A stretch of 64,000 bases of DNA from an uncultured Paracoccaceae bacterium (GTDB lineage Bacteria; Pseudomonadota; Alphaproteobacteria; Rhodobacterales; Rhodobacteraceae). The notes under the pieces are model-generated. The model did not search any database, had not been told where the DNA came from, and saw nothing but the letters and a program-made list of their open reading frames with translations. The stretch lies in NCBI GenBank assembly GCA_947488175.1, contig CANKYO010000003.1:372001-436000 (forward strand). The letters are read 5' to 3'. A program made the translations under genes and the position numbers. Positions 25,912 to 35,726 of the stretch are shown here, one piece after another; position 1 is the first letter of the stretch; every line of letters begins with the position of its first letter.

Positions 25912-26703
25912 TTACTTGCGGGTTTTCCCATCAATACCAAACGTTCCGATACCTTCGGCTTCTTTCGATGCACGGGCGATTGTCAGGTTCTTGCTCATCC
26001 ATTCCCAAGACGCTTTGCTACCCTGTTCATCCTGCGCCACTGTGACATTGGTAAAGTCGTGTTCATCCGCCATCTTCTTGCCTGCATAACCGCCCAAAAC
26101 GGTGGCCACGACCTTGTCGGATGTATCCAGCTCCTCGATCTTTCCGGATTTCCCGTTTTTCTTCCACGGGGTGCCGCCGACCCCGCCATGGGTGCAGAAG
26201 AACGTCTTTTCCGTATAAGCAACCGACGCCTTGGGCTTGCGCCCGCAATTGCCAAAGGACTCCCTTGATCCCGCCCGCGGATCGCGCAGCGCGTGGTAAC
26301 AGGCGGATACGTTGCCTGGGATCGTGTCAGTGAACAGCAATGGCGACCGGTCGACCGCATCAAACAAAAACAGGGCGTGGACCGGAATGTTTGCCTTTTC
26401 CAGATGATAGGCAAGTGCGACGGAGGCTGCCCCGCCCCGGCTGTATCCAGCCAGAAAGACACGCGTCGGTTTTGCAGGCGTGGCCAGTTTGGATTGTACT
26501 TCCCACTTTTCCTTGACCCATCTCAGCCCATTCCACATCCGGTCAGCCGTTTCCGTACCCGCCAATGATGGCCCCCGGATGTAGCCGGCAATCGGCGTGT
26601 GCCACTTTCTCCACATGGTGCGCACATGGCTGTTTTCGAAGTCTTTGGCATATTGATCGTTATTGTCCTCACCAGTCCCGTCGATGCCGTAGAAAATGTC
26701 CAT
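25912..26703 (-). CDS. DUF2235/Tle1-like lipase, candidate T6SS effector
   Basis: 263 residues with an alpha/beta-hydrolase layout. An N-terminal GIDGTGEDN resembles the DUF2235 FDGTxN motif. The nucleophile elbow is GYSRGG (Ser88), a likely acid is Asp115 (LFLFDAVD), and the likely His is His172 in THGGVGG, resembling the HxxVGG motif of DUF2235/Tle1 phospholipases. No signal peptide. It is the last gene of the minus-strand T6SS operon, 26 bases after clpV, which supports an effector role. No separate immunity gene is obvious next to it; the next gene is a convergent LysR regulator. A housekeeping esterase is the alternative. Confidence 0.72.
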   Translation of the reverse strand: MDIFYGIDGTGEDNNDQYAKDFENSHVRTMWRKWHTPIAGYIRGPSLAGTETADRMWNGLRWVKEKWEVQSKLATPAKPTRVFLAGYSRGGAASVALAYHLEKANIPVHALFLFDAVDRSPLLFTDTIPGNVSACYHALRDPRAGSRESFGNCGRKPKASVAYTEKTFFCTHGGVGGTPWKKNGKSGKIEELDTSDKVVATVLGGYAGKKMADEHDFTNVTVAQDEQGSKASWEWMSKNLTIARASKEAEGIGTFGIDGKTRK

Positions 26704-26729
26704 AAATTGTTGCTCCTGATGTGCGCGGG

Positions 26730-29462
26730 CTAAGTAAAGTTGTAGTCGATTTTGCCGTCGTTCATGACGATGGTGACTTCTTTCATGTCCTCACCCGAAA
26801 CCATCCGGCTTAGCACCTGACGCGACAGATCGGGCAGGATGGAGTTGGTGATGATGTTGTCGATCATCCGACCGCCGCTGTCGGGGTCGCGGCATTGGTC
26901 GACGATATGATCCAGCACATCGTCGCCATAGACCATCTTCGCCCCGTGCGATTCCCGCAGCCGTTTGGCGACTGACCCCAGTTTCAGCTTGGTGATGCCA
27001 CCCAGCACATCCTTGCCCAGCGGGAAATAGGGGATCGTGACGATCCGGCCCAGTAGCGCGGGCGGGAAGACCTCCAAAAGGAATGGTTTCATCGCTGCGT
27101 CAAGCTCGTCCATATCGGGAACCGTCTCGCCGCCTTCGCCCATTTCCATGATCACGTCAGTGCCTACGTTCGAGGTCAGTAGGATCAGGCAGTTCTTGAA
27201 GTTGATGGGGCGGCCGTTCCCGTCTTCCATGATCCCCTTGTCGAAGACCTGAAAGAACAGTTCGTGGATGTCGGGATGCGCCTTTTCGACCTCGTCCAGC
27301 AGGACGACCGAATAAGGCTTGCGCCGCACCGCTTCGGTCAGTCGCCCGCCCTCGCCATAGCCGACATAGCCGGGGGGCGCGCCTTTCAGCAGGGACACGC
27401 TATGCGCCTCCTGAAACTCGGACATATTGATGGTGATGATGTTCTGTTCGCCACCATAGAGGCTTTCGGCCAGTGCCAATGCAGTTTCGGTCTTACCGAC
27501 ACCGGAGGGGCCGCAGAGCATGAAAACACCAATCGGCTTGTTCGGGTTCGAAAGGCCCGCGCGGCTGGTCTCGATCCGCTTGGCGATCATGCGCAGCCCG
27601 TGATCCTGCCCGATCACCCGCTCACTCAGGTGGTCAGAGAGATTCAGGATCTGTTCAAGTTCGTCCACAACCATGCGGCCCGCCGGAATGCCGGTCCAAT
27701 CGGAAATCACGGAGGCGACCGCCTGCTCATCCACATGGGCGTAGACCATCCGGTCATCGGCATCGGTGGCGTCCAGTTTCGCCATCAATTCCAGCATTTC
27801 ACCCCGAATCGTGTCGGGGTCGCGGGGGGCTTCGCCTTCGTGCTCGGCTTCGGCTTCCTTGATTTCCTCGTCATTGCGGGCGTCGCCGATATCTTCGGGC
27901 TCTGGCGCTTCGTCTTCGCCGGTTTCGGCTTTGGCGAGTTCGGCGCGCAGGGCAAGGATGTCATCGACGATCTTCTTTTCGTCAGTGTATTTGACCTCAA
28001 ACGCGGCAAGTTCTTCGCGTTTCGCTTTCAGTTCTTCCTCAGCCTCTTCGAGCCGTTCCTCGTTCTCTTCGCCCAGATCGCGTTGGGCTGTCTTGCTGGC
28101 GATTTCAGTTTCCAGCGCGCTGATGGCCGCCTGCAGGTCGCCGATGCGGGCCGGGATGCTGGCCTGGCTGACGGCTACGCGGGCGCAGGCAGTATCCAGC
28201 AGCGACACCGCCTTGTCCGGCAATTGCCGGGCAGGGATGTAGCGAGCGGACAGGTTGACGGCGGCGACGATGGCTTCGTCAGAGATACGCACGCCGTGAT
28301 GCGCCTCCATCGGGCCAAGGATGCCGCGGAGCATATAGGCGCAGCGGTCATTGTCGGGCTCGTCGACGTTCACGGGCTGGAAACGGCGGGTCAGGGCCGG
28401 GTCCTTTTCGAAATAGTTGCGGTATTCGGCAAAGGTCGTAGCGCCAATGGTGCGCAGGGTGCCGCGCGCGAGTGCGGGTTTCAGCAGGTTGGCGGCGTCG
28501 CCGGTGCCTTGTGACCCGCCTGCGCCGATCAGCGTGTGCGCCTCATCAATGAACAGGATGATCGGGGTGGGCGATGCCTGCACCTCGTCAATCAGGGATT
28601 TCAGGCGCTGTTCGAATTCGCCTTTCATCGACGCGCCCGCCTGCATGGCCTGAATATCCAGCATATGCAGGCGCGTGCCTTGCAGTTTATGCGGCACATC
28701 GCCATCGGCGAGGCGCTGGGCGAACCCTTCGACCACGGCGGTTTTGCCAACCCCGGCCTCACCCGTCAGGATCGGGTTGTTCTGGCGGCGGCGCAGCAGG
28801 ATATCGATGATCTGGCGGATTTCATCGTCACGGCCGACCACGCGGTCCATCTTGCCGCTGGCGGCATCGGCGGTCATGTCGACGCTGAACCGACCAAGTG
28901 CTGTCGAGGCGCTGGGGCCTTCGTCACCATCGGCTGCGGTACCGCCAGATTGCAGGCCGGACCCGTCCATCGGGCGCATCTCTTCCTCGTCACTCTCTTT
29001 CCAAAGCGTGCGGGATTCCTTGCCCAGTTGATCGGCAGAGATATCGTTGAAAATGGACGAAGCGCGGGTGATTTCGCGGTGCAGATTGCGGTCGTTCAGC
29101 ATTGCCAGCAAGGCGTGGCCTGATCTGATCTGCACCTCGCCAAAGAACAGTGTGGCATAGGTCCATGCGTGGTTGAGCGTGTCGGAAAGGCCTTCGGCGA
29201 TGCCGGGCGTTTCGGTCACGTTTTTGTCCAGCTTGTCGATGGCCGCAATCAGATCTTTCAGGACTGTTCCGCGATCCAGCCCCAATTCGCGCAATGTGCA
29301 GGAGATATCGGATTTCTGGTCGGACACGATATGGAACAGCCAATGGGCGGTGCCGACATTGCGGTTCTTTTCGCTGCGCGCCTGCCGCATCGCCTTGAGA
29401 AACGCATCATAGCCAAGGCGGTTCATCTTGCCGGCGTATTTTTCGATATTGATTTCAGCCAT
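26730..29462 (-). CDS. clpV: T6SS AAA+ ATPase ClpV (TssH)
   Basis: 910 residues. ClpV disassembles contracted TssBC sheaths in the cytoplasm. An N-domain (1-150) is followed by AAA-1 with Walker A GEAGVGKT (234-241) and Walker B LFIDEAHTLIGAGG, a coiled middle domain, and AAA-2 with Walker A GPSGVGKT (about 650) and VVLLDEVEKAHPD. An acidic Glu/Asp-rich insertion (about 500-545) in the middle domain is unusual. It lies 28 bases after tssG. Confidence 0.95.
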   Translation of the reverse strand: MAEINIEKYAGKMNRLGYDAFLKAMRQARSEKNRNVGTAHWLFHIVSDQKSDISCTLRELGLDRGTVLKDLIAAIDKLDKNVTETPGIAEGLSDTLNHAWTYATLFFGEVQIRSGHALLAMLNDRNLHREITRASSIFNDISADQLGKESRTLWKESDEEEMRPMDGSGLQSGGTAADGDEGPSASTALGRFSVDMTADAASGKMDRVVGRDDEIRQIIDILLRRRQNNPILTGEAGVGKTAVVEGFAQRLADGDVPHKLQGTRLHMLDIQAMQAGASMKGEFEQRLKSLIDEVQASPTPIILFIDEAHTLIGAGGSQGTGDAANLLKPALARGTLRTIGATTFAEYRNYFEKDPALTRRFQPVNVDEPDNDRCAYMLRGILGPMEAHHGVRISDEAIVAAVNLSARYIPARQLPDKAVSLLDTACARVAVSQASIPARIGDLQAAISALETEIASKTAQRDLGEENEERLEEAEEELKAKREELAAFEVKYTDEKKIVDDILALRAELAKAETGEDEAPEPEDIGDARNDEEIKEAEAEHEGEAPRDPDTIRGEMLELMAKLDATDADDRMVYAHVDEQAVASVISDWTGIPAGRMVVDELEQILNLSDHLSERVIGQDHGLRMIAKRIETSRAGLSNPNKPIGVFMLCGPSGVGKTETALALAESLYGGEQNIITINMSEFQEAHSVSLLKGAPPGYVGYGEGGRLTEAVRRKPYSVVLLDEVEKAHPDIHELFFQVFDKGIMEDGNGRPINFKNCLILLTSNVGTDVIMEMGEGGETVPDMDELDAAMKPFLLEVFPPALLGRIVTIPYFPLGKDVLGGITKLKLGSVAKRLRESHGAKMVYGDDVLDHIVDQCRDPDSGGRMIDNIITNSILPDLSRQVLSRMVSGEDMKEVTIVMNDGKIDYNFT

Positions 29463-29490
29463 GCGCGGGCTCCTTCAAATGTGGTCTGGC

Positions 29491-30471
29491 TTATGCAGCG
29501 GTGTTTAATGCGAATGTGGCGCCGGACAGGTAGGTCCCGGGCGGTGGTGCCGGTTCAGGGGCCAGCGAGGCCATCCAACCGACCTCGGCGGATTTGCCGA
29601 TCACTGCCGGTTCAAACTCCTCGGCGGGCAGGGTCAGGGCCACGCCAACTTCGAATGTGCGGCCCAGATAGCCGTTGACGATATCGAGCATGCGGGTGTG
29701 CGATGCCCCGCCGGGCAGAAACGCGCGATATTCGGCAAGTGTTCTGGCTCGGATCTGGATCATGATCTTTTCATTGACCGATTGCGCGCGTGATCCCAGA
29801 AAACAGTCGCGCCCCAAGGTGCTGCCCTGCTGGCCCAGCCGGTTCAGGCTGTCGCCCTCGAACGCGATCCATGTGGGCACGTGTTCTTCGATATCGATGG
29901 CGGCACCCAGATCATAGCGCAGCATCTGCTGCAGCTTGACCGGGCTTTTGACGCGCCCAATGCCAAGCGACGCCATGCCAAGCCGGTTTGTATCGGGGAT
30001 ATGACCACGATCCGCCCAGGCTGGTGTCCCGATCCCGATCAGCGCGCCGACATAATGGGAAAACCTGTCGTCGTCTTCGTGGTCGAACTGGGTGATCGCG
30101 CGGGCATCTGACCACGCCCGGAAAAACATCTGCTGAAACCGGGTGGCAAAGATATCGGTGAATTTGACAAAGGCCAGATCGCCGCTTTGCGCCCAGCGCA
30201 GCACCTCTTCGGTGGTGTTCAGGGGTAGCGCGCCATGCGGGCCGAAAAAGCCGATGATCTGGTTGCGCAGATCGGGGCGACCGGCCTTGTCCTTCCGGAT
30301 ATCCGATAGATCGGTTTCGGGAAAGGCAAGGAAAGGGTCCTGACCGATGGTCGCCAGTTCCTCGGCCATCGTGGTGTTGCGCCCGATGCGTGGTTTGCCT
30401 GCGCTTTCGCGTTCCAGTTTGCGCAGCAGGGCCAGATAGCCGACCGGCCGATGATCCTGCGTATCTGTCAT
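29491..30471 (-). CDS. tssG: T6SS baseplate protein TssG
   Basis: 326 residues, the usual size. TssG forms the baseplate wedge with TssE, TssF and TssK. The family pattern is visible in RPVGYLALLRKLERES at the N-terminus and FFGPHGALPLNTTEEVL. The start overlaps the tssF stop by 4 bases, as is typical for this pair. Confidence 0.94.
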   Translation of the reverse strand: MTDTQDHRPVGYLALLRKLERESAGKPRIGRNTTMAEELATIGQDPFLAFPETDLSDIRKDKAGRPDLRNQIIGFFGPHGALPLNTTEEVLRWAQSGDLAFVKFTDIFATRFQQMFFRAWSDARAITQFDHEDDDRFSHYVGALIGIGTPAWADRGHIPDTNRLGMASLGIGRVKSPVKLQQMLRYDLGAAIDIEEHVPTWIAFEGDSLNRLGQQGSTLGRDCFLGSRAQSVNEKIMIQIRARTLAEYRAFLPGGASHTRMLDIVNGYLGRTFEVGVALTLPAEEFEPAVIGKSAEVGWMASLAPEPAPPPGTYLSGATFALNTAA

Positions 30472-32408
30472 ATCAGGGGTCCGGTGCCGGTGCGCGGTGG
30501 GAATTTGGCAATTTCGCCCCGGTCGGTTGAGGTGATGATGGTCTGGGTAAAGCTGTTGACGGCCGCGTATTCGGACAGAAACCGGTCCAGCGTGGCCCCC
30601 AGCAGGATGATGCCCGATCCTTCGAACGCGGCCTCGTCCATTGTGATCGTGATTTCAAGCCCACGGGCAGGATGGTACCCATCGCCGCGCTGCACTGACC
30701 GCACGATGGGCCGGGTGGTGACGGTCTTGATGCCCTGTAACTGCGCCTCTGTCACGACATTGGACAGATCGGCAAAGAGTGACAGAAGCTCGCGCAGGGA
30801 TTCCGCCGCGCGGATCCCATCATCGTCGCCATCAAGGCTGAAATGGCTGAGCGACAGATAGCTGATTAGCCGCCAGTAGTTGTCACCTGCTGTGGTGCGA
30901 TGGGCGGCGTTCGCCTCAAGCTCTGTCATGGCGGGGCGGGGTGGTGTCGGTCCGCCGACGCAGGCAAGGCTAACGCTGACATCATCGCACATGTGGAAAT
31001 CATCGCGGGATTCCGCGATCGGCAGATATTCGGGCAGATGCCGGTTGGAACAGCGGGTGCGCACCTGCAGCCGCTGCGCGCGCGCGTCGCTTTCCAGATC
31101 GGGGGGTTCGTAGATCGAAATGAACGTTTCGGTCCCCGCATAGCGTTGTTGCGCCCCGAAACGTCGCTCTTTCTGGGTCAGGCGGCGGGGTTTCTGGCGG
31201 CTGGTGTAGTAAAGCGACTGGCGTGGCTTGGCTCCACCTTTGGGCACGGCGTAAAGCGGATTGACCTTCACCTTGTCCTGCAGCCCGGGATAATGGGCGT
31301 GCACGTCAATGATGTTGTAAACCTCGTAATGGGTCAGTGGGCTGCTGTCGGGGGTCACCACAAATTCGGTGCGTTTGTCATCCAGCCTGATCTGGCTTGC
31401 ACTTTCCTCGAACAGGTTGACGGCTGGCACGCAATTCAGCGCAAAGCCCTTTTCGCTGGTCCGGGCGGCCAGGTTTTTGTTGGCGGTGCCGAATTCCAGC
31501 AGCAGCTGCACCTCGGATTGACTGATACGTTTGAGATGCTGTTGCAGCCCGGTCAGGCGGAAGCCCAGCAGCTTGCGCGGAAACACGAAAATCTCGCGTA
31601 GTTGCGCGAACCCTTCGAACAGGCGGCCATCATGGGGAAACAGATTTGCCCCTTCGTCGAACCCGACCTGTTCGATGGATTGCTTATCAAGCCGTATGAA
31701 AACCGGATCGCCATTCTTGTCGAGATAGCGAAGTGAGGCGCGTTTCAGATCGCAAAAAATCTGCTCATAAAGTGCGACCGCATCAGGCATATCCCCGATC
31801 AGATAAATGGGCAGGCTGTCGACCGCGACCTCTGCCAGTGGTCCGCCGCCCTTGTTGCTGCTGGCAGATAGCGGCCTTTGAATAGTCAGTTGCAGGCCAC
31901 CCTTGGTGCCTTGCGCGACCTCTGCCTCTCCGGCTGCCAGAAAGGGGGCGGGGCTGCCGTGATAGACGGCCTTGGGGATTTTTAGCGGCCAGACCGATAA
32001 GGGGCCGCACAGGCTGAACCGGCATGACACCCGCTGGTCGGCATCGACAAAACGGGCATCAAGATACTCACCACTGTCGAAATGCAGCCCCTTGATCAGG
32101 TCTTTGTTTTCGTAAGGTGGATTGGCCTGAGCCAGCATGACGCTGGGGGTGGGTGTCAGGGCTTCAGGAAAGATTTGGTTCAGCAGTTCGGTCGAAAATG
32201 TCCGAAACTCTTCTTCCATCTTCAACTGGACACGGGCGGCCATGAAAGCCGTGCCTTCCAACAGACCCGCCACCGCCGGGTCGAGGTTTTCCTTGATCAG
32301 CCCGCCAAGGCGGTCGGCGATCCCAGGATAATCGGCGGCAAATTCGCGCGAACGCTCGTAAAGCAGCGCCAGTTCCTTGTTATAGGCCTCGCGGAATGCC
32401 TTTTTCAT
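30468..32408 (-). CDS. tssF: T6SS baseplate protein TssF
   Basis: 646 residues. TssF is the main baseplate wedge component. The N-terminus (AYNKELALLYERSREFAADYPGIADRLG) and the FLEGxAFMAARVQLKMEEEF stretch are family hallmarks. The start overlaps the tssE stop by 4 bases; its end overlaps tssG. Confidence 0.95.
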   Translation of the reverse strand: MKKAFREAYNKELALLYERSREFAADYPGIADRLGGLIKENLDPAVAGLLEGTAFMAARVQLKMEEEFRTFSTELLNQIFPEALTPTPSVMLAQANPPYENKDLIKGLHFDSGEYLDARFVDADQRVSCRFSLCGPLSVWPLKIPKAVYHGSPAPFLAAGEAEVAQGTKGGLQLTIQRPLSASSNKGGGPLAEVAVDSLPIYLIGDMPDAVALYEQIFCDLKRASLRYLDKNGDPVFIRLDKQSIEQVGFDEGANLFPHDGRLFEGFAQLREIFVFPRKLLGFRLTGLQQHLKRISQSEVQLLLEFGTANKNLAARTSEKGFALNCVPAVNLFEESASQIRLDDKRTEFVVTPDSSPLTHYEVYNIIDVHAHYPGLQDKVKVNPLYAVPKGGAKPRQSLYYTSRQKPRRLTQKERRFGAQQRYAGTETFISIYEPPDLESDARAQRLQVRTRCSNRHLPEYLPIAESRDDFHMCDDVSVSLACVGGPTPPRPAMTELEANAAHRTTAGDNYWRLISYLSLSHFSLDGDDDGIRAAESLRELLSLFADLSNVVTEAQLQGIKTVTTRPIVRSVQRGDGYHPARGLEITITMDEAAFEGSGIILLGATLDRFLSEYAAVNSFTQTIITSTDRGEIAKFPPRTGTGPLI

Positions 32409-32995
32409 GTCTGCACCCGCAGTCGCGTCATCTGGATTTTGCCCGCGCCCATGTCGACTTCGGCCACGAAATCAAGCGGGACATCGACCGGGGTCGCCAC
32501 CATTTCGGCTGATACATCAAAACTGAGCCGCTGGGTGGTTTCCTGTTCATCCCGGTTAAGCTGGATTTCGATTGTATCGGCGATCAGGCGCGGTTCGTGT
32601 TCGATCAGTGTGTCGCGGATCAGTTGCGCAATCTGCTGGCCCGCATGGATCGAATTGCTCATCTCGCTCATATCGCCAAAGCCGTAGTTGATGACCGACT
32701 TGGCGACATAGGGTGTGTCATCCAGATCAACCACAGCATCGAGATTAATCGTGTTCATCAGGCTGGCCAGATCGGCGGTCAGATGCTGGCGCAACGTCGC
32801 CTCATCCGTGCCGATACGGCGTTCCTGGCTGCGGGATGTGACCTCGCGGGCGCCGTCCTGATAGTTGGCTTCGTCTTTGCTGGCGTCGCGCTGGGCGCGC
32901 GCTGATCGGAACACATGCATCAATGACACCTGCCGCCGATCCTTTGGATCGCCGCGGGTTTTATCATTTCCACGTTTGCTCCGGTCGGTGCTCAT
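32405..32995 (-). CDS. tssE: T6SS baseplate protein TssE (gp25-like)
   Basis: 196 residues, longer than most TssE because of a charged, Arg/Lys/Asp-rich N-terminal extension of about 60 residues. The gp25-like lysozyme-related fold spans the rest (VINYGFGDMSEM, IRDTLIEHEPRL). TssE is a structural baseplate part, not an enzyme. It starts 96 bases after hcp, the largest gap in this part of the operon, and two hairpins lie in that gap. Confidence 0.9.
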   Translation of the reverse strand: MSTDRSKRGNDKTRGDPKDRRQVSLMHVFRSARAQRDASKDEANYQDGAREVTSRSQERRIGTDEATLRQHLTADLASLMNTINLDAVVDLDDTPYVAKSVINYGFGDMSEMSNSIHAGQQIAQLIRDTLIEHEPRLIADTIEIQLNRDEQETTQRLSFDVSAEMVATPVDVPLDFVAEVDMGAGKIQMTRLRVQT

Positions 32996-33031
32996 CAGGT
33001 CAGCTCACGAAAATCGGGCGGCTTAAGGTAA

Positions 33032-33092
33032 TTCGGGGCCGCGAAGGGCCCCGAACGTGTTCGTTTCGCGATGTGATCGGCTAATGGCCGAT
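33032..33092 (-). terminator. Two hairpins between hcp and tssE
   Basis: Read on the minus strand, the first hairpin uses ATCGGC/GCCGAT arms (plus-strand 33076-33081 and 33087-33092) right at the hcp stop. The second is a 9-bp GC-rich stem, plus-strand TTCGGGGCC (33032-33040) and GGCCCCGAA (33047-33055). No T-run follows. They are placed to protect the hcp message or to reduce transcription into tssE, which would fit the high Hcp demand. Confidence 0.5.
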
Positions 33093-33589
33093 TAAGCGCT
33101 CCACTCCTGGTTCGCAGCGACATCCCAGCCGGCCAGCGATTCAGCGCCAGCAGCACCGGAGGCTTCCTGCAGAGTGTAGGCGATTTCGAACTTGCGGAAG
33201 TTCAGGGTCAGGTTTTCCTGGATCCGGTCAAGACCATCCTTGGAGCCACCAGTGGCATAGGATGAGATCATGATGTTCTCCAGCTTCATGCGGAAATATT
33301 CCACAGGGGCCGCACCACCGGATTTACGCACGATCAACTCACCGTTTTCGATGTGTTCGCCGGTTGCGCAGCGCTTGATCAGGTCGTTGGATGCCAGGTC
33401 GACATATTTGGTCAGGGAAATATCCTGCACGTTGACCTTGCCGCCGCCGCCGCCAGCACCGACATGTGTCGTGCCGGACTGGGACATGCCCCAGTTCCAC
33501 GCCAGGACGTCGATTTTGTCCATATGCGTGGCATCCTGGCTTTCGCCTTTGATGTTGTTCGAGAGATGAAGAAAAATATCAACAGCCAT
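33092..33589 (-). CDS. hcp: T6SS tube protein Hcp (TssD)
   Basis: 165 residues, standard Hcp length. Hcp hexamers stack into the inner tube that carries effectors. The N-terminus (MAVDIFLHLSNNIKGESQD) and the KVNVQDISLTKYVDLAS and LENIMISSYATGG stretches are typical. There is no C-terminal effector extension. It lies between tssC (69 bases upstream) and tssE. Confidence 0.96.
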   Translation of the reverse strand: MAVDIFLHLSNNIKGESQDATHMDKIDVLAWNWGMSQSGTTHVGAGGGGGKVNVQDISLTKYVDLASNDLIKRCATGEHIENGELIVRKSGGAAPVEYFRMKLENIMISSYATGGSKDGLDRIQENLTLNFRKFEIAYTLQEASGAAGAESLAGWDVAANQEWSA

Positions 33590-33658
33590 TATATTACTCC
33601 GTTTTGGCCGCCAGCGTACTCAAATGCGCTAACGATAAGGGTTGGTTGGGAGGGGTCT

Positions 33659-35152
33659 TCATTTGCCGCTAGGCAGCTTGGACACCAGACTCATGCCGAT
33701 ATCCATGCCTTCCATTTGGAAGTGGGGTTTGAGGAAGAATTTGCCCATGTAGTAGCCGGGGTTCTCCTCGTCTTCGATGACCTGCACGGTTGCACCAGCC
33801 AAAGGCTTTTTTGCCTTCTCTTTCTCGGTGGCGCTTTCGGGGTTTGCAGAGACATATTTGTTGATCCACGTCTGCAGATCTTTCTCAAGCTGGATCCGAT
33901 CCGGGCTTTGCCCGATCTTATCCCGCACCATGCACTTCAGATAGTGGCTGAAGCGTGAGACCGCGAAGATGTATGGGAGGCGCGATGACATGTTGTCAGA
34001 GGCCGTGGCCAGATCATCCACATATTTCTTGGGGCGATACAGCGATTGGGCACCGATAAAGGCCGCCTTGTCGGTGTGCTTGCGGTGGATCAGACCGATC
34101 AGGCCTGCCTTGCTCAACTCGCCCTCGCGACGGTCGGTGATCGACACCTCGGTCGGGATTTTCATGTCCTTGGACCCGTCGCCGGTATCAAAGGTGTGGG
34201 TGGGCAGGTTGATCACCTCGCCGCCTGACTGCACACCACGGATTTTGACCGTCCAGCCATATTCCTTGTGGGCGCGGTTGATGTTGGCGGCCATGGCGTG
34301 GGCTGCGTTCATCCAGGCATATTGATTACCGTCGTGACCGTCGGTTTCTTCGATAAAGTTGAATTCCTCAACCACCGATGTGCCGTCTTCGGTATAGGGT
34401 TCACGCGACAATGCGCGCGGAAGGGTCAGCGCCAGATAGCGCGAGTTTTCGCTATCGCGCAGGCTGTTCCAGGCGGCATAGTCTGGCGTGTCAAAAATCT
34501 CGGACAGATCAGCCGGGTTCGGCATTTCTGTCCAGTTATCCATGCCAAGCAGCGTTGGTGCTGCAGCCGAGATAAACGGCGCATGTGCGGTCGCCGCAAT
34601 CTTGGATAGATCACGCAAAAGGCCGACATCACCACTGGACTGGTCGAAATAATAGTCGCCAATGATTGTGCCAAAGGGCTTGCCACCCATGGTGCCAAAT
34701 TCCTGTTCATAAATCTTGGTGAACAGTGGGCTCTTGTCCCATTTGGCGCCGGGATAGCGGCGCAGTTCGCTTTTCAGCTCGTTCTTGGACACGTTCATGA
34801 CATTGACGCGCAATGAACTGTCGGTTTCCGAGTTGTTGACCGTATAGGCCAGACCGCGCCAACTGCTTTCCAGCTCCTGGAATTCCTTGGCGTGAATGAT
34901 CTGGTTGACCTGATCGGTCAGCTTCTTGTCGATCTTGGCCAGCATCGCGCCAATTGTATCAATGATATCATCGGAAATGACCGTCTGGTCATTCATCGCC
35001 TCGCGCACCAGCGTCACAACGGCATTATCGACCTCCTTGGCGGCCTCATCCGTGCGTGGCTTGATCGTCTGCTTGAGGATATCAGAGAATTCATCAAGCT
35101 CGTTCAGGCCTTCCTTGACCTGGGCGTCCTGCTGTTGCGCTTCTTCTGCCAT
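33659..35152 (-). CDS. tssC: T6SS contractile sheath large subunit TssC (VipB)
   Basis: 497 residues. TssC assembles with TssB into the contractile sheath around the Hcp tube. It has the family SWRGLAYTVNNSETD and GTMGGKPFGTIIGDYYFD stretches and the C-terminal FFLKPHFQMEGMDIGMSLVSKLP. It starts 55 bases after tssB. Confidence 0.96.
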   Translation of the reverse strand: MAEEAQQQDAQVKEGLNELDEFSDILKQTIKPRTDEAAKEVDNAVVTLVREAMNDQTVISDDIIDTIGAMLAKIDKKLTDQVNQIIHAKEFQELESSWRGLAYTVNNSETDSSLRVNVMNVSKNELKSELRRYPGAKWDKSPLFTKIYEQEFGTMGGKPFGTIIGDYYFDQSSGDVGLLRDLSKIAATAHAPFISAAAPTLLGMDNWTEMPNPADLSEIFDTPDYAAWNSLRDSENSRYLALTLPRALSREPYTEDGTSVVEEFNFIEETDGHDGNQYAWMNAAHAMAANINRAHKEYGWTVKIRGVQSGGEVINLPTHTFDTGDGSKDMKIPTEVSITDRREGELSKAGLIGLIHRKHTDKAAFIGAQSLYRPKKYVDDLATASDNMSSRLPYIFAVSRFSHYLKCMVRDKIGQSPDRIQLEKDLQTWINKYVSANPESATEKEKAKKPLAGATVQVIEDEENPGYYMGKFFLKPHFQMEGMDIGMSLVSKLPSGK

Positions 35153-35207
35153 TTCACATCTTCCCTATTACACCGCTGCTTGCGCCAACCCGACGCAATG
35201 CGTGTTT

Positions 35208-35726
35208 TTATTCAGCGTCGTCTTCGTCGCTTTTGTTGGCTTCGGCGAGTGCGGCCATCAACTCTGGGTCTTCCAAAAGCGCCTTGAGGTGATCCTGCGC
35301 CTTGGATTTCCCGTTCATATACCGTGACAGGTTGGCCAATTGTTCGCGGGCTTCCAGCAGTTTGGCCAGCGCGGGCACCTGACGGGCCACCTGTGCCGGG
35401 CCAAAATCATCTATCGAATTGAATTCGAGGTTCACGCCAAGCTTTGTGTCGCTATCCGGTTCCAGCTTGTTTTCAACAGCGAAGGACAGGCCGGGCGATA
35501 CGCTGGCCATGTAGTCATCCAGCGTCGATGCCGTCACATCGGTAAAGTTGCGTTCGGCCACCGGTGGTTTTTCCACCTTTGACGCGTTGCCGGACAGATC
35601 AGACAACACACCCATGACAAACGGCAGCTCGACCATTTTCTCGCTATCATAAGGATCGGCATAGGAAATGTTCACGCGCGGAGGGCGGTTACGCTTGATA
35701 AAACCCGTGGCGGAATCTGATGGCAT
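35208..35726 (-). CDS. tssB: T6SS contractile sheath small subunit TssB (VipA)
   Basis: 172 residues. TssB pairs with TssC in the sheath and carries the helix recognised by ClpV. The RPPRVNISYADPYDSEKMVELPFVMGVLSDLSG stretch spanning the N-terminal third is the family signature (only its first part is needed: RPPRVNISY). The tail is acidic. 119 AT-richer bases separate it from tssA and may contain an internal promoter. Confidence 0.95.
   Translation of the reverse strand: MPSDSATGFIKRNRPPRVNISYADPYDSEKMVELPFVMGVLSDLSGNASKVEKPPVAERNFTDVTASTLDDYMASVSPGLSFAVENKLEPDSDTKLGVNLEFNSIDDFGPAQVARQVPALAKLLEAREQLANLSRYMNGKSKAQDHLKALLEDPELMAALAEANKSDEDDAE

Noticed and set aside
27264..28514. A 416-codon plus-strand frame within clpV
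   Set aside because: ClpV with both Walker motifs occupies the opposite strand; the plus frame shows no family features.
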